DNA of 64,000 nucleotides from Prorocentrum cordatum (taxonomy: Eukaryota > Sar > Dinophyceae > Prorocentrales > Prorocentraceae), in contig CAUYUJ010008569.1 of assembly GCA_963575745.1 (NCBI GenBank), forward strand, positions 28,928-92,927, read 5' to 3'. The position numbers were made by a program, and so were the translations under genes. Positions 9,541 through 20,469 of the stretch are shown here, one piece after another (position 1 is the stretch's first letter; each line of letters starts with the position of its first letter). A model generated the notes under the pieces. It had not been told where the DNA came from. It was given only the letters and a program-made list of their open reading frames with translations, and made no database searches.

Positions 9541-10965
9541 GCACAATATGAATTCTCCTTTTCTCACCAGAGAAGAGGTTCTGCCCCCCACACCGGCTTT
9601 ATCGGTACAGTCTGTTGTGTCGCAATGTGCATACGATTCTGCCCCGTCGTCCATCCCGAATATGAACCCATACCATCTCAGCCCAGTCGGGTTCGACCCC
9701 CCCCCGCCGTCTTCTGCAAAACATATTATGCGCGCGCACCCGTTGATCTAAAAGTAGCAGCTTCCATAAATCCCTAAAACGGGACGACTTTCACACGCGC
9801 GCGTCGTTTCGCGCGCATTTCGAAATCCTTCTAAAACCGTCGGATTCGGAAGAAATTCAAAATTGAGCGTCCGAAAAATGTTAAAGCACATGCTTTCGCC
9901 ACACGGACTTGCAATAACAGAAAAAGGGAGCAAACAAACGTGCGTGCGTTTTTTGCGAATTCTTCATAAAATCATGGGTGTTTCAACATTTGTATAACAT
10001 ACTATCAAAGGGGCTTCGCGCGCGCATGTCGAAATCGTTTGAACGCCCTTGCGCGCGTGCCGTCGCGAAAATCCTTTACAAAAGTGGGCGAAGTGCACAC
10101 GCGCGCGTCGTCGCGCGCGCATGCCGAAATCCTTCGATAAAGTTAAGAATCCGTACCGATTTCAAAATCGAATGTCTCAAAAGCATTTTCTTGTGAAAAA
10201 GCATGGCTTCGCAACATCAGCGTTCAAACAAAAACTTGCGCGCGCGCTCTTGCGAATCCTTGAGAAGACCATCGGTTTTTCAACATGTGCATGGAATTCT
10301 GCCAAACGGGCCTCTGGCGCCGCATGCCAGCATCATTCGCACGCCCGTGCGCGCGTGCTGGGGAGGCACGATCCGCGTAAAAAAAAATGCGGCCCACTTT
10401 CGCGCGTCGGCCGCGCGCCTTTGCCGAACCTCTTTCCGAAACCCTCATCACCGACGCGAGGACGCCGTCATCGCCGTCGACGCGATCAGCATCGGCGCCC
10501 GCACTGGCCGCGCCTTCGTCGGTGCGAACATCGTCGCCAGCATCGCCACGAGCATCATCGTGTCTACCGCTGTCGGCGTTGCCATGATACCGCGCCCGCC
10601 AAAGTCGCCGATTCGCAGTGAAGTGCCCGCTGGGATGCGCCAAGCGGTCAGCGCCACCGCGGCCTCTTGGTGACGCCAAACTAGCTGGCCGCTGCGCGCG
10701 CGTGCTAGTGTTGGCGCGGCCGCAGAGATGCACCAGCCAACGCCAAGCATGCATCGCAATCGTCACCGCATGGGCTTCGCAAGCTTAGTTGCGGGTGGGT
10801 GGGTGGGATGTTTGCAAGAGCGTGTGATGTGTCAATTCGTTTGTTAGAGTCAAGTGTGCCATATACATTGCACAACATAGATTGCATCGCGCAGGTTGCA
10901 CCATATACATTGCAAAACACATAGTACACATGACAAGTTGCACAACGCGGACCATCCCAGCCAAA
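9541..10965 (+). repeat. Composite CGCGCG-rich dispersed element, unit 1
   Basis: Block a (9541-9760) has GTTCTGCCCC, ATATGAA..CACCATC and GCAAAACATATTATGCGCGCGC. Block b (9770-10450) repeats GCGCGCGTCGTCGCGCGCGCATG, CCGAAATCCTT and TTCGCAACA...TTCAAC. Block c (10440-10830) has GACGCGAGGACGCCGTCATC, TTGCCATGATACCGCG, AGAGATGCACCAGCCAACGC and TTGCGGGTGGGTGGGTGGGA. It ends in TGCACC-type repeats (10855-10965). Related units start near 11540, 14130, 16110 and 17140. No protein is conserved between units. Confidence 0.8.
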
Positions 10966-11539
10966 GCGGTATCGCCCCTGCTCGCCGACCGTGCCCTGGC
11001 GGATGGAGCAAATGCAGGGCGTTCTAATGCGAATTAAGCCGCGATGCGCGCGAACAAGAGTGGCCTTGCGCACACAGCCAATGTGAACCCGACAGCATCG
11101 GTTTCAGCTGCCCCCAAAACGAGCCGCGACGAGTGTGCCACTGCCCGGCCCTCTCAATGGACTGGCCGCCCGCGACCGCCCGACCGAGCCCATGCACAAG
11201 AGACTCGGGCCGTCCCCCGTGCCAGGCTATAGCTAGCTAGGCACGACTGCAGCCGAGAGCGTTCCCGCCTGCTGCTGCTGCCTTCTCGCACGAGCTGGTC
11301 CTTTGTGACGCTGCCCCTGCCAGTGTCGCTGATGGCATCGGGCTCAGCTCTCGCCTCCCTCTTCTCGCAGAATGGTGTCGGAGTCCCGTGCCGCTCGCTT
11401 TCCTCGCACGCCCTGATCCCAGCGCCGTAGCTGATGACGTCAGGCTTGTGCGTCGCTTCCCACTCGCTGAGCAGCGAGTAGCGCCAGAGCCTGCTGCCGC
11501 TTCTCGCCGCTCTCGCACGCCCAGATCACAGCTCTGAAA
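10966..11539. other. Spacer between composite units
   Basis: No gene, RNA or repeat family is recognised. GC-rich, with a TGCTGCTGC patch near 11270. Confidence 0.4.
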
Positions 11540-12700
11540 TCCTTCAAAATCTAGGTTTGGGAAGGATTTCAACATCGAGTATCCAAAACAGTTCAACAAA
11601 AACACAGGGTTTCGCAACACGGCTTTCCAACAAAAATAACATGCGCGCTTGCGACTTCTGGAGAAAACCACAGGTTGTTCAACACTTCCCGAACATACCA
11701 CCAATTGGGTCGTTCGGTCGGACATCGCGCGCGCATGTCGAAGTCGTTCGGACGACCTTGCGCGCGCGCTGGGGTGGCACGATCCGTGCCACATACTACC
11801 TTGCGAGCCACTCTCGCGTTTCTGCCGCGCGAATTTCAAATTCCTTCCAAAACCTTCATGGCCGACGCGAAGACGCCGTCATCGTCGCCGGCATGGTCAG
11901 CATCGGCGCGCTCACTGGCTGCCCGGTCGTCGCTGTCAGCATCGTCGCCAGCATCGCTATTATCATCATCGCGTCTACCGGCGTAGACGTTGCCATGATA
12001 CCGCGGCCGCCCACACCGCCGACTCGCACAGTCGTGCCCGCGGGAATGTGCCGACCGGTCAGCGCCACCGCTTTCGCGTCGGTCGCGCAAAACTAGCTGG
12101 CCGTTGCGCGCGCGAGCATGCGCGGGCTAGCGCGGCCGCAGAGATGCACCAGCCAACACCAAGCATTCATCGCAATCGCTTCCGCATGGGGTTTGCAAAC
12201 CAAGTTGCGGGTGGGTGGGTGGGATGTTTGTGCGATCAGTGGAGTGGACAACTTCAAGGTGAGCAAATCACTGATTCTCCTTTCTAAAAAGAAAATAGAC
12301 TCGACCCCCCCCCCCCCCGGAGTTAACGCTTCCCCCTGGGATAGTATAGTTTCATATATATATACACACACACATATATATATATATATGTATATATAGC
12401 TATTCTGCACACTCGTCCATCCTCAATATAAAATATTACCATCCCAGGCAGGTCGTTTTCCCCCCCTGAGGGCCCCTTGTAAAAAACACCATGCGGTGAC
12501 ATTTTTTGTTATAGCATAACACTTTGTTTCACGAATCCCTTCTGCAAAAAAACGGGACGAAGTGCAATCGCGCACGTCGTCGCGCGCATGCCAAAATCCT
12601 TCAAAAACCTTCGGTGCCGGAAGGATTTCGCAATCGAGTTTCCAAAAAAAAAGGGTTTCGCAACATTGACTGAAATGGCCTCCGGCCAGTGCCGCCGATC
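11540..12700 (+). repeat. Composite CGCGCG element, unit 2, plus partial unit
   Basis: Blocks b and c match unit 1, including CATGGCCGACGCGAAGACGCC, TTGCCATGATACCGCG and the GGGTGGGTGGGTGGGATGTTTG end near 12210-12230. A block-a-like segment follows at 12265. An AT/AC microsatellite lies at 12352-12397, then another block b fragment at 12490-12670. Confidence 0.75.
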
Positions 12701-12714
12701 CGGGGCGCTCCGGA

Positions 12715-12892
12715 TGATGATGCTGATGTTGATGATGATGTTGGTGTTGATGATGATGGTGGTGATGTTGGTGATGACGATGACGACGATGACGACGATG
12801 ACGATGATGATGTTGATGATGATGATGACGATGATGCTCATGATGATGCTGCTGATGATGACGATAATTATGATGATGACTATGATGACGAC

Positions 12893-12938
<46 letters not shown>

Positions 12939-13145
12939 GGGGTGGTGTTGGTGGTGGCGCTGCTGATAATGATGATGATGCTGATGACGATGATGTTGCT
13001 GATGATGATGAGGAGGAGGAGGAGGAGGAGGATGATTTTGATCATGGCACTGACCATGATGTCGATCATGATGATGGTGATGGGGATGCTGATGCTGATG
13101 ATGATGCTGGTGATGGTGATGGTGATGGTGGTTGTGATGGTGATT
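12715..13145. repeat. (GAT)n microsatellite, about 430 bp
   Basis: GATGAT, GACGAT and GGTGAT trinucleotides. Frames of poly-Asp, poly-Met and poly-His arise purely from the repeat. Confidence 0.95.
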
Positions 13146-13539
13146 AAGATGTGGCGCCCGGGACTGTCCAGGATCGCTCTCGGGATTGCCCGTCACCGCG
13201 TCTGGCACCGCGCAGGACCCCGCCCGGGACGGCCGGGACGGGCCGGGAGCGCCCGGGACCGCTCGGGACATCCAAGAGCGCGTTCCATTACGGGGAGGTG
13301 CCCGGGGGTTCCGGGGAGGAGTTCCGGTGGAGGGTCCTGGGGAGGGCCCCGGGACGGTCTCGAGGAGGGTCCTGGGGAGGGTCCCGGGACGGGTCCCGCC
13401 CGATCTGGGGAAGGTCTCGGATACCCAAGGGGTTCCCCTGGGTGGCGGGCGGGACGAATCAATTAAATGGTCGGTTAAAAACGTTTTTCTTCCTCCCTCC
13501 CCCCTCCTTTCCTTTCCCGGCAGACCCACCCCGGCCACA
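13146..13539. repeat. CCCGGGACGG / GAGGGTCCTGGG degenerate repeats
   Basis: Short degenerate units with GGGAC and GGTCCTGGGGAGGG recur between 13150 and 13440; no coding content is supported. Confidence 0.5.
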
Positions 13540-14035
13540 CCCCGTTGGGGGGGTCCTTGGGGGCGAGTTGGGGCCTCTTGGGGCGTCTTGGGGGCGTCTT
13601 GGGGCCTCCTGGGGGCCTCCCGGTCGTATTGGGCCCTTTTTGGGCCGCCGTCTTGGAGCCCTTTTGGGCGCCTCTTGGGCCCGTCCTGGGTCCCTCTTGC
13701 GCCGTTTTGGGGGCCTCCTGGGCCTGCGCAAGCCCTTCTTAGGCCTTAGGCCGTCTTGGGGCCTTTTTTAGGGCCCCTTGAGCCGTTGTGGACACTGTGA
13801 CGGCCCAAGAGGCGAACATGCTAAAAACGCAGGTTTACCTGAGGGAAATCGATGATTTTGGCCGCTCGGGGCCCTTTTGGGAGACCTCTTGGGGGCCTCT
13901 GGGGGCGTCTTGGCGGCCTCTTGGGCTGTCTTGGGTTCATGTTCGGCGTCTTGGATGGATTTCTGGGCGATCCAGAAACGTCTTGGCCCGTCTTGGCGGC
14001 TTCTTGGCAACGTTTGGGCCCGTTTTGGCCAACCG
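13540..14035 (+). repeat. CTTGGGGCC-type degenerate repeat field
   Basis: Degenerate 10-20-bp units of CTTGGGGCCTCTTGGG and CGTCTTGGGGGCC type. An embedded segment with AGAGGCGAACATGCTAAA near 13810 recurs at about 32591, inside another field of the same type, which shows these fields share ancestry. G-runs are dense on the plus strand. Confidence 0.75.
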
Positions 14036-14129
14036 AACCCCGACCAACCGAACCCAATCTGTGGAAAACCCCACCCCTACCCCGGCAGAGCCACTCCGGC
14101 CCACCCCCCCTTCAACTCACACGCCGGAT

Positions 14130-15205
14130 CGGCGGATTTGCTATAAAAACTTCCGCGCGAGCTTTTGCGAAATCTGAAGAAACCCATGGATTTTTCAAGA
14201 TTTTCACAAAATGCTACCAAACGGGCGTCGCGCGCGCGCATGTCGAAATCTGTCGAACGCCCTTGCGCGTGTGCCGTCGCGAGAGTCCTCTGCAAAAAAA
14301 GGGACGAAGTGCAGACGCGCGCGTCGTCGCGCGCGTACGCCGAAATCCTTTAAAACCCATCGGTTTTGGAAGGATTTCAAATTCGCGCGTCCAATAAAAA
14401 CGCACAACAACCCAAGGTTTCGCAACACGGATTTCAACAAAAGCGTGCGCGCGCGCTCTTGCGTCGTCGTCGTCGTCCTCCTTCTTCCGCGCGCGTTCTT
14501 GCGTCGTCGTCGTCGTCGTCGTCGTCCTCCCTCTTCCCTCTTCCCTCGTCGTCGTCGTCGTCTTGGCGTCGTCGCCGCTTCCGTCGTCGTTGTCGCCGTG
14601 GTCGTCTTTCCTCCCTCGTCGTCACCGTCGGCGTCTCGTCGTTGTCCCTCCTATTTCGTCGCCGTCGTCGTCGTCGTCGTCGTCTTCACTCCTCCCTCGT
14701 CGTTATCCTCCTCCCTCGTCGTCGTCGTCGTCCGTCGTCGGCGTCTTGTCGTCGTCCCTCCTATTTCGTCGCCGTCGTCGTCGTTTTCGTCGTCGTTGTC
14801 GTCGTCTTCGTCTTCCCTCCTCCCTCGTCGTTGTCGTCGTCGGCGTCGCCGTCCTTCCTCTTTCTTCGTCGGTCGCGTCGTCGCCGTCTTCCCTCATCCA
14901 TCGTCGTTGTCGTCGTTGTCGCCGTCGTCGTCCTCCCTCCTCCCTCGTCGTCGTCTTCGTTGGCGACGTCGTCGTCGTCTTCGTCGTCGTCGTCGGCTTC
15001 GGCGTCGTCGTCGTCTTCGTCGACGTCGACGTCGGCGGTGTCGTCGTAGTCGGTGTCGGCGGCGCCGTCGTCGTCGTTGTCGCTGTCGTCGTCGGTGTCG
15101 TGGCCAAGTGCCATGTGGTACCTACCGTCACGGCCTTGTCTTAAGAAGTCTTGCGACCAAGTTGCGGGTGGGTGGGTGGGATGTTTGCGCGAGCAGTGGA
15201 GGTGG
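14130..15205 (+). repeat. Composite CGCGCG element with (CGT)n core, unit 3
   Basis: Block b (14130-14460) runs into about 650 bp of CGTCGT/CCTCCC microsatellite. The unit then ends in CTACCGTCACGG and TTGCGGGTGGGTGGGTGGGA. The same order occurs at 17140-18600. Confidence 0.8.
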
Positions 15206-15227
15206 TCAGGCGCGGTGCAGGGTAGTC

Positions 15228-15335
15228 AATTGCACCATATAGATTGCACCACGTTGTCTGCACGACCTAGGTTGCACCACATAGATGGGTTCCATAACAT
15301 AGGTTGCACCATTCAAATATACCCCACCACATATA
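15228..15335 (+). repeat. TTGCACCACATAGA minirepeat array
   Basis: A run of 13-15-bp units (TTGCACCATATAGA, TTGCACCACGT, etc.) directly after a composite unit. Similar arrays are at 10855-10965, 18615-18856, 33310-33425 and weakly at 46085-46120. Confidence 0.8.
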
Positions 15336-15449
15336 TCCGTAAGGGTTTCGCCCCATGCCGCCGGCCCCCTGTTTCGGATAATGGGGGATGCAAAAGCTAA
15401 ATCCTGAGGTCTGGGCGCCGCCGTGAAACACTGTCGGGACCTGTTTGTT

Positions 15450-15905
15450 TTTCGACCCTGACCCTGCCGATCTGCATGAGGGGTGCCGCCGAATTTCAGA
15501 CATGTTGCAAATCCCATGTGTTTTTGGCCACTGGCCATACGGATCTGCGTCATGGGGTGCCACCGAATGTCAAACATGTGGCAAATCCCTTGTGCTGTTC
15601 GACCCTGACCCCGCCGATCTGCGTGATGGGTGCCGCCGAGTTTCAGAAATGTGGCACGTCCCGTGTGTTTTTCGACCCTGACCCTAAAGATTTGCGTGAG
15701 GGGCGCCACCGAATGTCAAACATGTCGCAAATCTCCTTTGGTTTTGACCCCGCCGATGTGCATGAAGGGTGCCACCGAATTTCAGAAATGTGGCAAATCC
15801 CATGTGTTTGTGCACCATGACCCCGCCGATCTGCGCGAGGGGCGCCACCGACCGTCAAACATGTGGCACATTTTTGGACCCTGACCCCGCCGAAGGGGTG
15901 TCAAT
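15450..15905 (+). repeat. About 72-bp tandem repeat, six to seven copies
   Basis: The unit has TTTTCGACCCTGACCCTGCC, GATCTGCGTGAGGGGTGCC and GCCGAATTTCAGACATGTGG with CAAATCCCATGTG. The GATCTGC block recurs near 15468, 15541, 15614, 15685, 15754 and 15825. Confidence 0.9.
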
Positions 15906-16109
15906 GCTAACCCTTCCCAGGAATTCAGAGCATACGAGTTCTCCGAGGTAAAAATGGTTGTTTGGGCCTCCCCCCCTCGCGCGTTCCATCAACAAGGAGC
16001 ACTAAGCAGCGAGAAGTCAACAAGGAACAGTAAGCAGCAAGAAGCAGAACTGTAAAAGTGGAAACTGGAAGCTGCAACCGGCACAGGAAACTGCGAAGCT
16101 TCGTCATAC

Positions 16110-17130
16110 AGCCTGGTGGCCCCGCAAGGGGGCCGGCGGATTCTCCTTCCTAAAAATAGAACGATCGGTTCTACCACCCTCCCCCCCCCGGGACTTCAAG
16201 ATACCCTTTTTTTTCGTATTGCAATCTACATATGGTTCTGCCCCATCGCCCCTCCGAAATATGAATCTACACCATCCAAGGGGGGGCGGTATCGTTTCCC
16301 CCCGCCAGCCATTGCAAAACATATTATGCGCGCGCACTCGCTTATCAAAAGTCATCAGTTTTCAAAAATCTGTTGCAAAAGACAGCGAAGTGCACGCGCG
16401 CGCGTCGTCGCGCGTGAATGCCGAAATCTTGCAAAACCCTTGGTTTCGGAAGCATGTCAAAATTGAGTGTCCAAAATGCATACAAAAACGCATGGCTTCG
16501 CAACACGGATGTTCAAAAAAAACGTGCGCGCGCGCTCTCGCGGATGTTTAAGAAAACCTTGCGTTTTCAATATTTACATAATATGCTACCAAACGGGTTT
16601 CGCGCGCGCATGTCGAAATCGTTCGAACGCCCTTGCGCGCGTGCTCGGGTGGCACGATCCGTGCCAAATACCACCGTGCGAACCTCTCTCGCGCGTCTGC
16701 CGCGCGCGCATTACGAAGTCCGTCCAAAACCTTCATCACCGACGCGAAGACGCCGTCATCGTCGTGGGCGTGATTGGCATCGGCGACGTCACTGGCCGTG
16801 CCGTCGTCGCTGTCAGCATCGTCACCAGCATCGCTAGTATCATCATCATCGTGTCTACACTTGTCGGCGTTGCCATGATACCGCGCCCGCCCAAATCGCC
16901 GACTCGCAGTGAAGTGCCCGCTGGGATGTGCCGAGCGGTCAGCACCACCGCGGCCGCGTCGGTCGCGCCAAACGGCCGCAGCGCGCGCATTCGCGGGCCA
17001 GCGCGGCCGCAGAGATGCACCAGCCAGCGCCAAGCACTCATCGCAATCGCCGCCGCATGAGGTTTGCAAACCAACTTGCGGGTTGGTAAATGCGACGTTT
17101 TCGCGAGCACTGGAGTGGACAACTCGCTGC
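16110..17130 (+). repeat. Composite CGCGCG element, unit 4 (blocks a-b-c)
   Basis: Block a at 16120-16350 (GATTCTCCTTCCTAAAAATA, TTTTTTTTCGTATTGCA, GCAAAACATATTATGCGCGC), block b at 16350-16730, block c at 16735-17100. It follows the block order of 9541-10830. Confidence 0.8.
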
Positions 17131-17139
17131 GAGCAGATA

Positions 17140-18600
17140 TGAGTTCTCTTTTCTTAAGATATCGGTTCTACCACCCTTCCCCCCCGGACTTGAGGATCCC
17201 TTTTTTTCGTATTGCCAGTTGCATATGTTTTTGCCCCATCGCCCATCCGAAATATGAATCTACACCATCCCAGGGTGGCCGGTCTCGCCCCCCCCCCGCC
17301 ATCGTCAGCAATAAATACTATGCGCGCACAGTCGCTTACCAAAAAAACATACATGATCAAGGAACCCTCTGCGAGAAATGAGACTAAGTGCGCGCGCGCG
17401 TCCTCGCGCGCGCATGCCGAAGTCCCCAAACAAATTATGGTTGCGGAAAGATTCCAGAAACGAGTGCCCCTACCATTTCTTAAAGAAAAAATGTTCCGCA
17501 ACACGGATTTGTTTCTATATTGCAAAATGTTCGCGCGTTCTTGCGAATTCTTAGTGAATGTAATTATATACACAGAAATGGTTATCAATCTTTTCAGGAA
17601 AAAATCACTACCAAACGGATTTCGCGCGCGCGCATGTCGGAATCGTTCGAACGCCCCTGCGCGCGTGCCGTCGCGAGAATTTCTTGCAAACCAAAAAATA
17701 AAGATAGCAGTTGTTTTTTTGATGCACGCGCGGGCGTCGTCGCGTGCGCATGCCGAAATTATCCAACAACCTTCGATTGCGGAAGGACTTCAAAATCGAG
17801 TGTTCAAAACAATATACAAAAACACAGGGTTTTGCAACACGAATGTTCAACAAAAGCGTGCGCGCGCGCTCTTGCGTTGTCGGCGGCTCGTCGTCGTGGC
17901 CGTCCTCCCTCCTTCGTCGTCGTCGTCGCCGTCGTTGTCCTCTGTCTTCCCTCGTCGTCGTCGTCGTCCTCTTTGGCGTCGTCGTCGTTTCCGTCGTCGT
18001 TGTCGCCGTGGTCGTCCTTCCTCCTCCCTCGTCGTCGTCGTCGTCCGTCGTCGGCGTCTCGTCGTCGTCCCTCCTATTTCGTCGCCGTCTTCATCGTCGT
18101 CGTCGTTGTTCCTCCTCCCTCCTCGTTGTCGTCGTCGGCGCCGCCGTCCTCCCTCCTTCGTCGTTCGCGCCGTCGCCGTCCTCCCTCCTCTCTCGTCGTT
18201 GTCGTCGTTGTCGCCGTCGTCCTCCTCCCTCCTCCCTCGTCGTCGTCCTCGTCTTCGTTGGCGACGTCGTCGTCTTCGTCGTCGTCGTCGGCGTCGTCGT
18301 CGTTGTCGTCATCGTCGCAGTCGGCGTCGTCGGCGTCGTCGTCGGCGTCGTCATCGTCGTCGTCGGCGTCGGCGTCGGCGGTGTCGTCGTCGTTGTCGTC
18401 GTCGTCGTCGAACTCGTCGTCGTCGTCGTCGTCGTCGTCGTAGTCGTCGTCGGTGTCGTCGTCGTTGTCGCTGTCGTGGTCGGCGTCAGTGTCGTTGCCA
18501 AGTTCCCTTTGGTAACTACCGTCACGGTGTTAAGAGGTTTTGCGACCGAGTTGCGGGTGGGAGGGTGGGACGTTTGCACGAGCAGTGGAGAGATGTCAGC
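17140..18600 (+). repeat. Composite CGCGCG element with (CGT)n core, unit 5
   Basis: Block a at 17140-17340, block b at 17340-17875, CGTCGT microsatellite at 17880-18490, then CTACCGTCACGG and TTGCGGGTGGGAGGGTGGGA. It is joined directly to the TGCACC array that precedes the MFS gene. Confidence 0.8.
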
Positions 18601-18614
18601 TTCAAGACAGTCAA

Positions 18615-18856
18615 AGTGGATTGCACCACATGTATTCCACCACATCTTGCACAGCATAGACTGCACCGCATAGATTGAACAAACGAATGTGCACAACCTG
18701 AGGTACTCAACATCTATTGCACACCATAGACTGCACCACATATGTCGCACCATATCGATCGCACCACCGAGACTGCACCACATAGATTGCATCACGCAGA
18801 CTGCACCACAGATGCTGCACCACACAGACTGCACAACGCAGACTGCACCACGCATG
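18615..18856 (+). repeat. TGCACCACATAGAC minirepeat array
   Basis: About 16-18 degenerate 13-15-bp units (TGCACCACATAGAC, TGCACCACGCAGAC). It ends immediately before the degenerate spliced leader at 18857, which makes 18856/18857 the likely left insertion boundary of the MFS retrogene. Confidence 0.9.
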
Positions 18857-18878
18857 TCCGCAGCCAGTTTGGCTCGAG
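18857..18878 (+). other. Relict dinoflagellate spliced leader (19/22)
   Basis: Compared with DinoSL (core CCGTAGCCATTTTGGCTC), this 22-mer differs only at positions 5 (T to C), 11 (T to G) and 20 (A to G). It lies 49 nt upstream of the MFS ATG, in the sense orientation, and no ATG intervenes. A reverse-transcribed, reintegrated trans-spliced mRNA would leave this mark. Confidence 0.75.
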
Positions 18879-18927
18879 CGCCGAGAGCCCCCACCTCGGG
18901 GCTGCCGGCATCCGGCCGCGGGCCACG

Positions 18928-20469
18928 ATGGCCGTTGGGGACGACGATCCCTCCGAGGCGATGCTCTCGTCCGGGGCGGTCGAGGACGACCTAGATGAGC
19001 CAACGACGACAACGAGGTTGAGGACAAAGTCGTCGGGTCGCCTCATTCCCAGGAGGAGGGTCACCATCGAGGACGCCATCGAAGAGGTGGGCATCGGGAG
19101 GACGCAGTATGTGCTGCTGTTCATTTGCGGCTTGACTTTCTGCTCGGACGCGGCGGAGGTGACGTTCCTCTCATACGTGACGGAGGTCCTGCGCTGCGAC
19201 TGGGGCATCACCGAGGAACAGGAAAGCATGCTCACCTCGGTCGTGTTTGTTGGGATGCTCGTCGGCTCTCCCGTGATGGGATTCCTCGCCGATAAGATCG
19301 GCAGGCGGATCGCGTTCCTCTTCTCCTCGGTTATCATCTGCGTGTTCGGCTTCCTCACGGCCTTGTGCCAGAACCTCCCCCAGCTGATCGTCGTGCGCGC
19401 GGTGGTCGGCTTCGGCGTCTCGGGCCTGCCCGTGGGCTTCGACATCCTGGCGGAGGCGCTACCCATGGCGGGACGCGGCAGGTTCCTGCTGCTGATCGAA
19501 TACTTCTGGACCCTGGGCAGCATATACGTCAACCTGTGCGCATGGCTCGTGCTGGACTCGCTGGGGTGGCGTACGTTCACATGCCTGGCCGCCGTCCCGA
19601 CGCTGATCGCCTCGCTCGCCGGGTACTGCCTCCTCCCCGAGTCCCCGCGCTGGCTGCACGAGGTGCACCGGGAGGAGGAAGCGCTGGCCGTCGTGAACCA
19701 GTGGATTGCGGCCAACGGCGGGGAGATGAAGATCGCCTCCCTCGCGGTCGAGGCGGGCCACGAGGAGCTCGGCTGCTCCGCGCTCTGCCAGCGGCGGAAG
19801 CTGCGCTTCGTGTCCGTGGTCATGGGCCTGATCTGGTTCTCCTTCGGAATGTGCTACTACGGCGTCGTCATGCTGCTGCCTCGCGTGTTCGAGAGCTCGA
19901 CCAGCGGCGGCGAGGAAGCCAGTCGGGGGTCGTGCGACGGGGGCGCCAGCTTCGACTTCAAGGACATTGGCGTGTCGGTGGCCGCCGAGGTGGTGGGCGT
20001 GGCGGTGGCGGTCCGCCTCATAGATTCTCCTGGGCGCGCCCCGACGCAGGCCATCTTCTACGGCCTGTGCGCGCTGTCCGCGTTTGCCCTCAGCTTCAAG
20101 TCGCTCCCGCCGTTGCTCCTGCTGTGCGCCGGCTCCTTGGCCCGGATGTCGGCAATGGCGGCGTCCAGCGCCACTTGGGTGCACACTCCAGAGCTCTTCC
20201 CCACTAGGGTGCGGACCACAGCCCACGGCTTCATGAACATTTGCTCCAGGATCGGGGCCTTCATGGCGCCGTGGCTCATCATGGGCGACTTCGTTGAGTT
20301 CAGGGAGGACGTCCTGACGGGCATGCTGATCACCGGGGCGGTCGGTGCTCTGGCGGGTGTCCTGTCGATGATGCTGCCCGAGACCGCGGGCATTGAGATG
20401 CAAGATGCCGCGTACGACTCTACCGAGTCCAGCGACGGCGATGACAACAGCTTCGGCTCGTCGGAGTGA
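18928..20469 (+). CDS. MFS transporter, SVOP/SV2-like, intronless
   Basis: 513 residues from the ATG in GCCACGATGG, the first ATG after the relict SL. An in-frame extension upstream is only translated TGCACC repeats and was rejected. The protein has about 12 hydrophobic segments. A motif-A loop GFLADKIGRR (residues 118-127) lies between TM2 and TM3. PESPRWL (about 237-243) follows TM6, and TPELFPTRVRTTAHG (about 420-434) lies late in the C-terminal half. The last two are hallmarks of the SV2/SVOP and organic-ion branch of the major facilitator superfamily. A central loop (GGEEASRGSCDGG) and an acidic Ser-rich tail are probably cytosolic or luminal. Substrate is unknown; a small organic solute or ion is typical. 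Lack of introns plus the SL relict mark it as a retroposed copy. The frame is intact and codon use is GC3-rich, so it is probably functional. Confidence 0.9.
   Translation: MAVGDDDPSEAMLSSGAVEDDLDEPTTTTRLRTKSSGRLIPRRRVTIEDAIEEVGIGRTQYVLLFICGLTFCSDAAEVTFLSYVTEVLRCDWGITEEQESMLTSVVFVGMLVGSPVMGFLADKIGRRIAFLFSSVIICVFGFLTALCQNLPQLIVVRAVVGFGVSGLPVGFDILAEALPMAGRGRFLLLIEYFWTLGSIYVNLCAWLVLDSLGWRTFTCLAAVPTLIASLAGYCLLPESPRWLHEVHREEEALAVVNQWIAANGGEMKIASLAVEAGHEELGCSALCQRRKLRFVSVVMGLIWFSFGMCYYGVVMLLPRVFESSTSGGEEASRGSCDGGASFDFKDIGVSVAAEVVGVAVAVRLIDSPGRAPTQAIFYGLCALSAFALSFKSLPPLLLLCAGSLARMSAMAASSATWVHTPELFPTRVRTTAHGFMNICSRIGAFMAPWLIMGDFVEFREDVLTGMLITGAVGALAGVLSMMLPETAGIEMQDAAYDSTESSDGDDNSFGSSE

Noticed and set aside
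12689-13147. Acidic poly-Asp protein on the GAT tract
   Set aside because: Pure trinucleotide repeat translation; the same tract also gives poly-Met and poly-His frames.
18742-18927. In-frame N-terminal extension of the MFS protein
   Set aside because: The 62 extra codons are translated TGCACC array and SL relict; the ATG at 18928 is the first after the SL.
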